DNA of 64,000 nucleotides. Source: Pomacea canaliculata (lineage: Eukaryota; Mollusca; Gastropoda; Architaenioglossa; Ampullariidae). Positions 61,030 to 64,000 of this stretch are shown in pieces. How positions within the stretch are numbered: position 1 is the first letter of the stretch; every line of letters starts with the position of its first letter. The notes under the pieces are model-generated. The model was given only the letters and a program-made list of their open reading frames with translations. It searched no databases and had not been told where the DNA came from. The position numbers and the translations under genes were made by a program. The DNA lies in the NCBI RefSeq assembly GCF_003073045.1, contig NC_037593.1:18686812-18750811 (forward strand), written 5' to 3'.

Positions 61030-64000
61030 GACGAGACGGACAAGTGGTGCTCATGGCAGTTACCGAGTGTGCAACGCTTCACCATCAGCATCTGTCTGGT
61101 CGCAGACACAGAGCTCGAGGCTGGTAGATAAGCGTTGGTCCTTGTTAGGCGCTGTTAAGATCGAGACAGCAGTGCGGCCTATAGGACGAGAGAGACATGG
61201 AGTGGCACACGTTAGTGCCAGAGCACTCTACGCTTCATCATCAGCAGTTGTCTGGTCGCAGACACAGATCTCGAGGCTGGTAGATAAGCGTTGGTCCTTG
61301 TTAGGCGCTGTGAAGCTCGAGACAGCAGTCCGGCCTATAGGACGAGAGAGACATGGTGTGGCACATGTTAGTGCCAGAGCACTCTACGCTTCATCATCAG
61401 CAGTTGTCTGGTTGCAGACACAGAGCTCGAGGCTGGTAGATAAGCGTTGGTCCTTGTTAGGCGCTGTGAAGCTCGAGACAGCAGTCCAGCCTATAGGACG
61501 AGAGAGACATGGTGTGGCACATGTTAGTGCCAGAGCACTCTACGCTTCATCATCAGCAGTTGTCTGGTCGCAGACACAGAGCTCGAGGCTGGTAGATAAG
61601 CGTTGGTCCTTGTTAGGCGCTGTGAAGCTCGAGACAGCAGTCCGGCCTATAGGACGAGAGAGACATGGTGTGGCACACGTTAGTGCCAGAGCACTCTACG
61701 CTTCATCATCAGCAGATGTCTGGTCGCAGACACAGAGCTCGAGGCTGGTAGATAAGATAAGCGTTGGTCCTTGTTAGGCGCTGTGAAGCTCGAGACAGCA
61801 GTCCGGCCTATAGGACGAGAGAGACATGGTGTGGCACATGTTAGTGCCAGAGCACTCTACGCTTCATCATCAGCAGTTGTCTGGTCGCAGACACAGAGCT
61901 CGAGGCTGGTAGATAAGCGTTGGTCCTTGTTAGGCGCTGTGAAGCTCGAGACAGCAGTCCGGCCTATAGGACGAGAGAGACATGGTGTGGCACACGTTAG
62001 TGCCAGAGCACTCTACGCTTCATCATCAGCAGTTGTCTGGTCGCAGACACAGAGCTCGAGGCTGGTAGATAAGCGTTGGTCCTTGTTAGGCGCTGTGAAG
62101 CTCGAGACAGCAGTCCGGCCTATAGGACGAGAGAGACATGGTGTGGCACATGTTAGTGCCAGAGCACTCTACGCTTCATCATCAGCAGTTGTCTGGTCGC
62201 AGACACAGAGCTCGAGGCTGGTAGATAAGCGTTGGTCCTTGTTAGGCGCTGTGAAGCTCGAGACAGCAGTCCGGCCTATAGGACGAGAGAGACATGTGGT
62301 GGCACACGTTAGTGCCAGAGCACTCTACGCTTCATCATCAGCAGTTGTCTGGTCGCAGACACAGAGCTCGAGGCTGGTAGATAAGCGTTGGTCCTTGATA
62401 GGCGCTGTGAGGCTCGAGACAGCAGTCCGGCCTATAGGACGTGAGAGACATGGTGTGGCACAGGTTAGTGCCAGAGCACTCTATGCTTCATCATCAGCAG
62501 TTGTCTGGTCGCAGACACAGAGCTCGAGGCTGGTAGATAAGCGTTGGTCCTTGATAGGCGCTGTGAGGCTCGAGACAGCAGTCCGGCCTATAGGACGTGA
62601 GAGACATGGTGTGGCACAGGTTAGTGCCAGAGCACTCTATGCTTCATCATCAGCAGTTGTCTGGTCGCAGACACAGAGCTCGAGGCTGGTAGATAAGCGT
62701 TGGTCCTTGTTAGGCGCTGTTAAGCTCGAGACAGCAGTGCGGACTATAGGACGAGAGAGACATGGGGTGGCACACGTTAGTGCCAGAGCACTCTACGCTT
62801 CATCATCAGCAGTTGTCTGGTCGCAGACACAGAGCTCGAGGCTGGTAGATAAGCGTTGGTCCTTGTTAGGCGCTGTGAAGCTCGAGACAGCAGTCCGGCC
62901 TATAGGACGAGAGAGACATGTGTGGCACACGTTAGTGCCAGAGCACTCTACGCTTCATCATCAGCAGTTGTCTGGTCGCAGACACAGAGCTCGAGGCTGG
63001 TAGATAAGCGTTGGTCCTTGTTAGGCGCTGTGAAGCTCGAGACAGCAGTCCGGCCTATAGGACGAGAGAGACATGGGGTGGCACACGTTAGTGCCAGAGC
63101 ACTCTACGCTTCATCATCAGCAGTTGTCTGGTCGCAGACACAGATCTCGAGCTGGTAGATAAGCATTGGTCCTTGTTAGGCGCTGTGAAGCTCGAACAGC
63201 AGTCCGGCCTATAGGACGAGAGAGACATGGTGGCACACGTTAGTGCCAGAGCACTCTACGCTTCATCATCAGCAGTTGTCTGGTCGCAGACACAGAGCTC
63301 GAGGCTGGCAGATAAGCGTTGGTCCGATAAGCGTTGGTCCTTGTTAGGCGCTGTGAAGCTCGAGACAGCAGTCCGGCCTATAGGACGAGAGAGACATGGG
63401 GTGGCACACGTTAGTGCCAGAGCACTCTACGCTTCATCATCAGCAGTTGTCTGGTCGCAGACACAGAGCTCGAGGCTGGTAGATAAGCGTTGGTCCTTGT
63501 TAGGCGCTGTTAAGCTCGAGACAGCAGTGCGGCCTATAGGACGAGAGAGACATGGTGTGGCACACGTTAGTGCCAGAGCACTCTACGCTTCATCATCAGC
63601 AGTTGTCTGGTCGCAGACACAGAGCTCGAGGCTGGTAGATAAGCGTTGGTCCTTGTTAGGCGCTGTGAAGCTCGAGACAGCAGTCCGGCCTATAGGACGA
63701 GAGAGCATGGGGTGGCACAAGTTAGTGCCAGAGCACTCTACGCTTCATCATCAGCAGTTGTGGTCGCAGACACAGATCTCGAGGCTGGTAGATAAGCGTT
63801 GTCCTTGTTAGCGCTGTGAGCTCGAGACAGCAGTCCGGCCTATAGGACGAGAGAAACATGGGGTGGCACATGTTAGTGCCAGAGCACTCTACGCTTCATC
63901 ATCAGCAGTTGTCTGGTCGCAGACACAGAGCTCGAGGCTGGTAGATAAGCGTTGGTCCTTGATAGGCGCTGTGAAGCTCGAGACAGCAGTCCGGCCTATA
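61030..64000. repeat. 156-bp satellite array, about 19 copies, runs off the window
   Basis: Using the anchor AGCGTTGGTCC, copies begin at 61131, 61287, 61443, 61599, 61760, 61916 and so on every 156 bp up to 63948. Deviations are a 5-bp insertion before 61760, 1-bp losses near 62920 and 63190, and a 15-bp local duplication near 63315. A diverged first unit begins near 61030. Copies differ at only a few positions. Two adjacent copies (62384-62695) share private changes, hinting at spread by unequal exchange. The period equals 52 codons and one plus frame is open across many units (60590-61777 and 61771-63003). Confidence 0.95.

Noticed and set aside
60590..63811. Frames of 395, 410 and 194 codons as a repeat protein
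   Set aside because: They follow from a 156-bp period divisible by three; indels among copies break the frame, and the N-terminal part is a G-poor tract.

Overview
The window is eukaryotic nuclear DNA. It has split genes with GT/AG introns, many microsatellites, tRNA-derived SINEs, non-LTR retrotransposon remains and DNA-transposon remains. The SINE tails, the RT-type LINE and a C2H2 zinc-finger gene rich in VKxE motifs suggest a lophotrochozoan, most likely a gastropod mollusc. That assignment is inference.

The main content is a cluster of at least six related genes, here called A, D, E, F, G and H. Each encodes an N-terminal CABIT-type domain spread over four exons, then a proline-rich linker with a conserved tyrosine pair, and in five of the six a C-terminal SAM domain. 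This is the architecture of GAREM (GRB2-associated regulator of MAPK). The exon plan is conserved: a micro-exon with the ATG, then exons of 180-189, 109-121, 192-195 and 177 bp, then a long last exon, with intron phases 0-0-1-1-1. All joined exons give lengths divisible by three.

Layout: gene A (minus, 6476-16303) and gene D (plus, 30869-33912) are divergent copies of one subtype. Between them lie a decayed zinc-finger copy (17.9-18.6 kb), a small hAT element (19.9 kb), an intact-looking zinc-finger gene with a decayed 3' tail (20.75-24.0 kb), a broken LINE (24.4-26.4 kb), a relic of an F-type intron (29.3 kb) and a relic LINE endonuclease (29.9-30.2 kb). Gene D has lost its SAM exon and runs straight into gene E (plus, to 37054), which has no visible first exon of its own. 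A D-E fusion transcript with two CABIT domains is possible. A probable solo LTR sits exactly on the exon-3 acceptor of E. Genes F (40004-43886), G (45502-49694) and H (50941-53387 or beyond) are in tandem on the minus strand. Decayed SAM exons sit just upstream of F and of G.

The right part (54-64 kb) has no recognised gene. It holds small hAT-like elements, a Tc1/mariner-pogo-like element with a second element nested in it, a 400-bp tract almost free of G, and a 156-bp (52-codon) satellite array that runs off the window edge.

By analogy with GAREM, the cluster proteins would be cytoplasmic adaptors in receptor tyrosine kinase to ERK signalling. A locally expanding CABIT-SAM family could equally serve an immune or lineage-specific role. 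Nothing in the sequence decides this.
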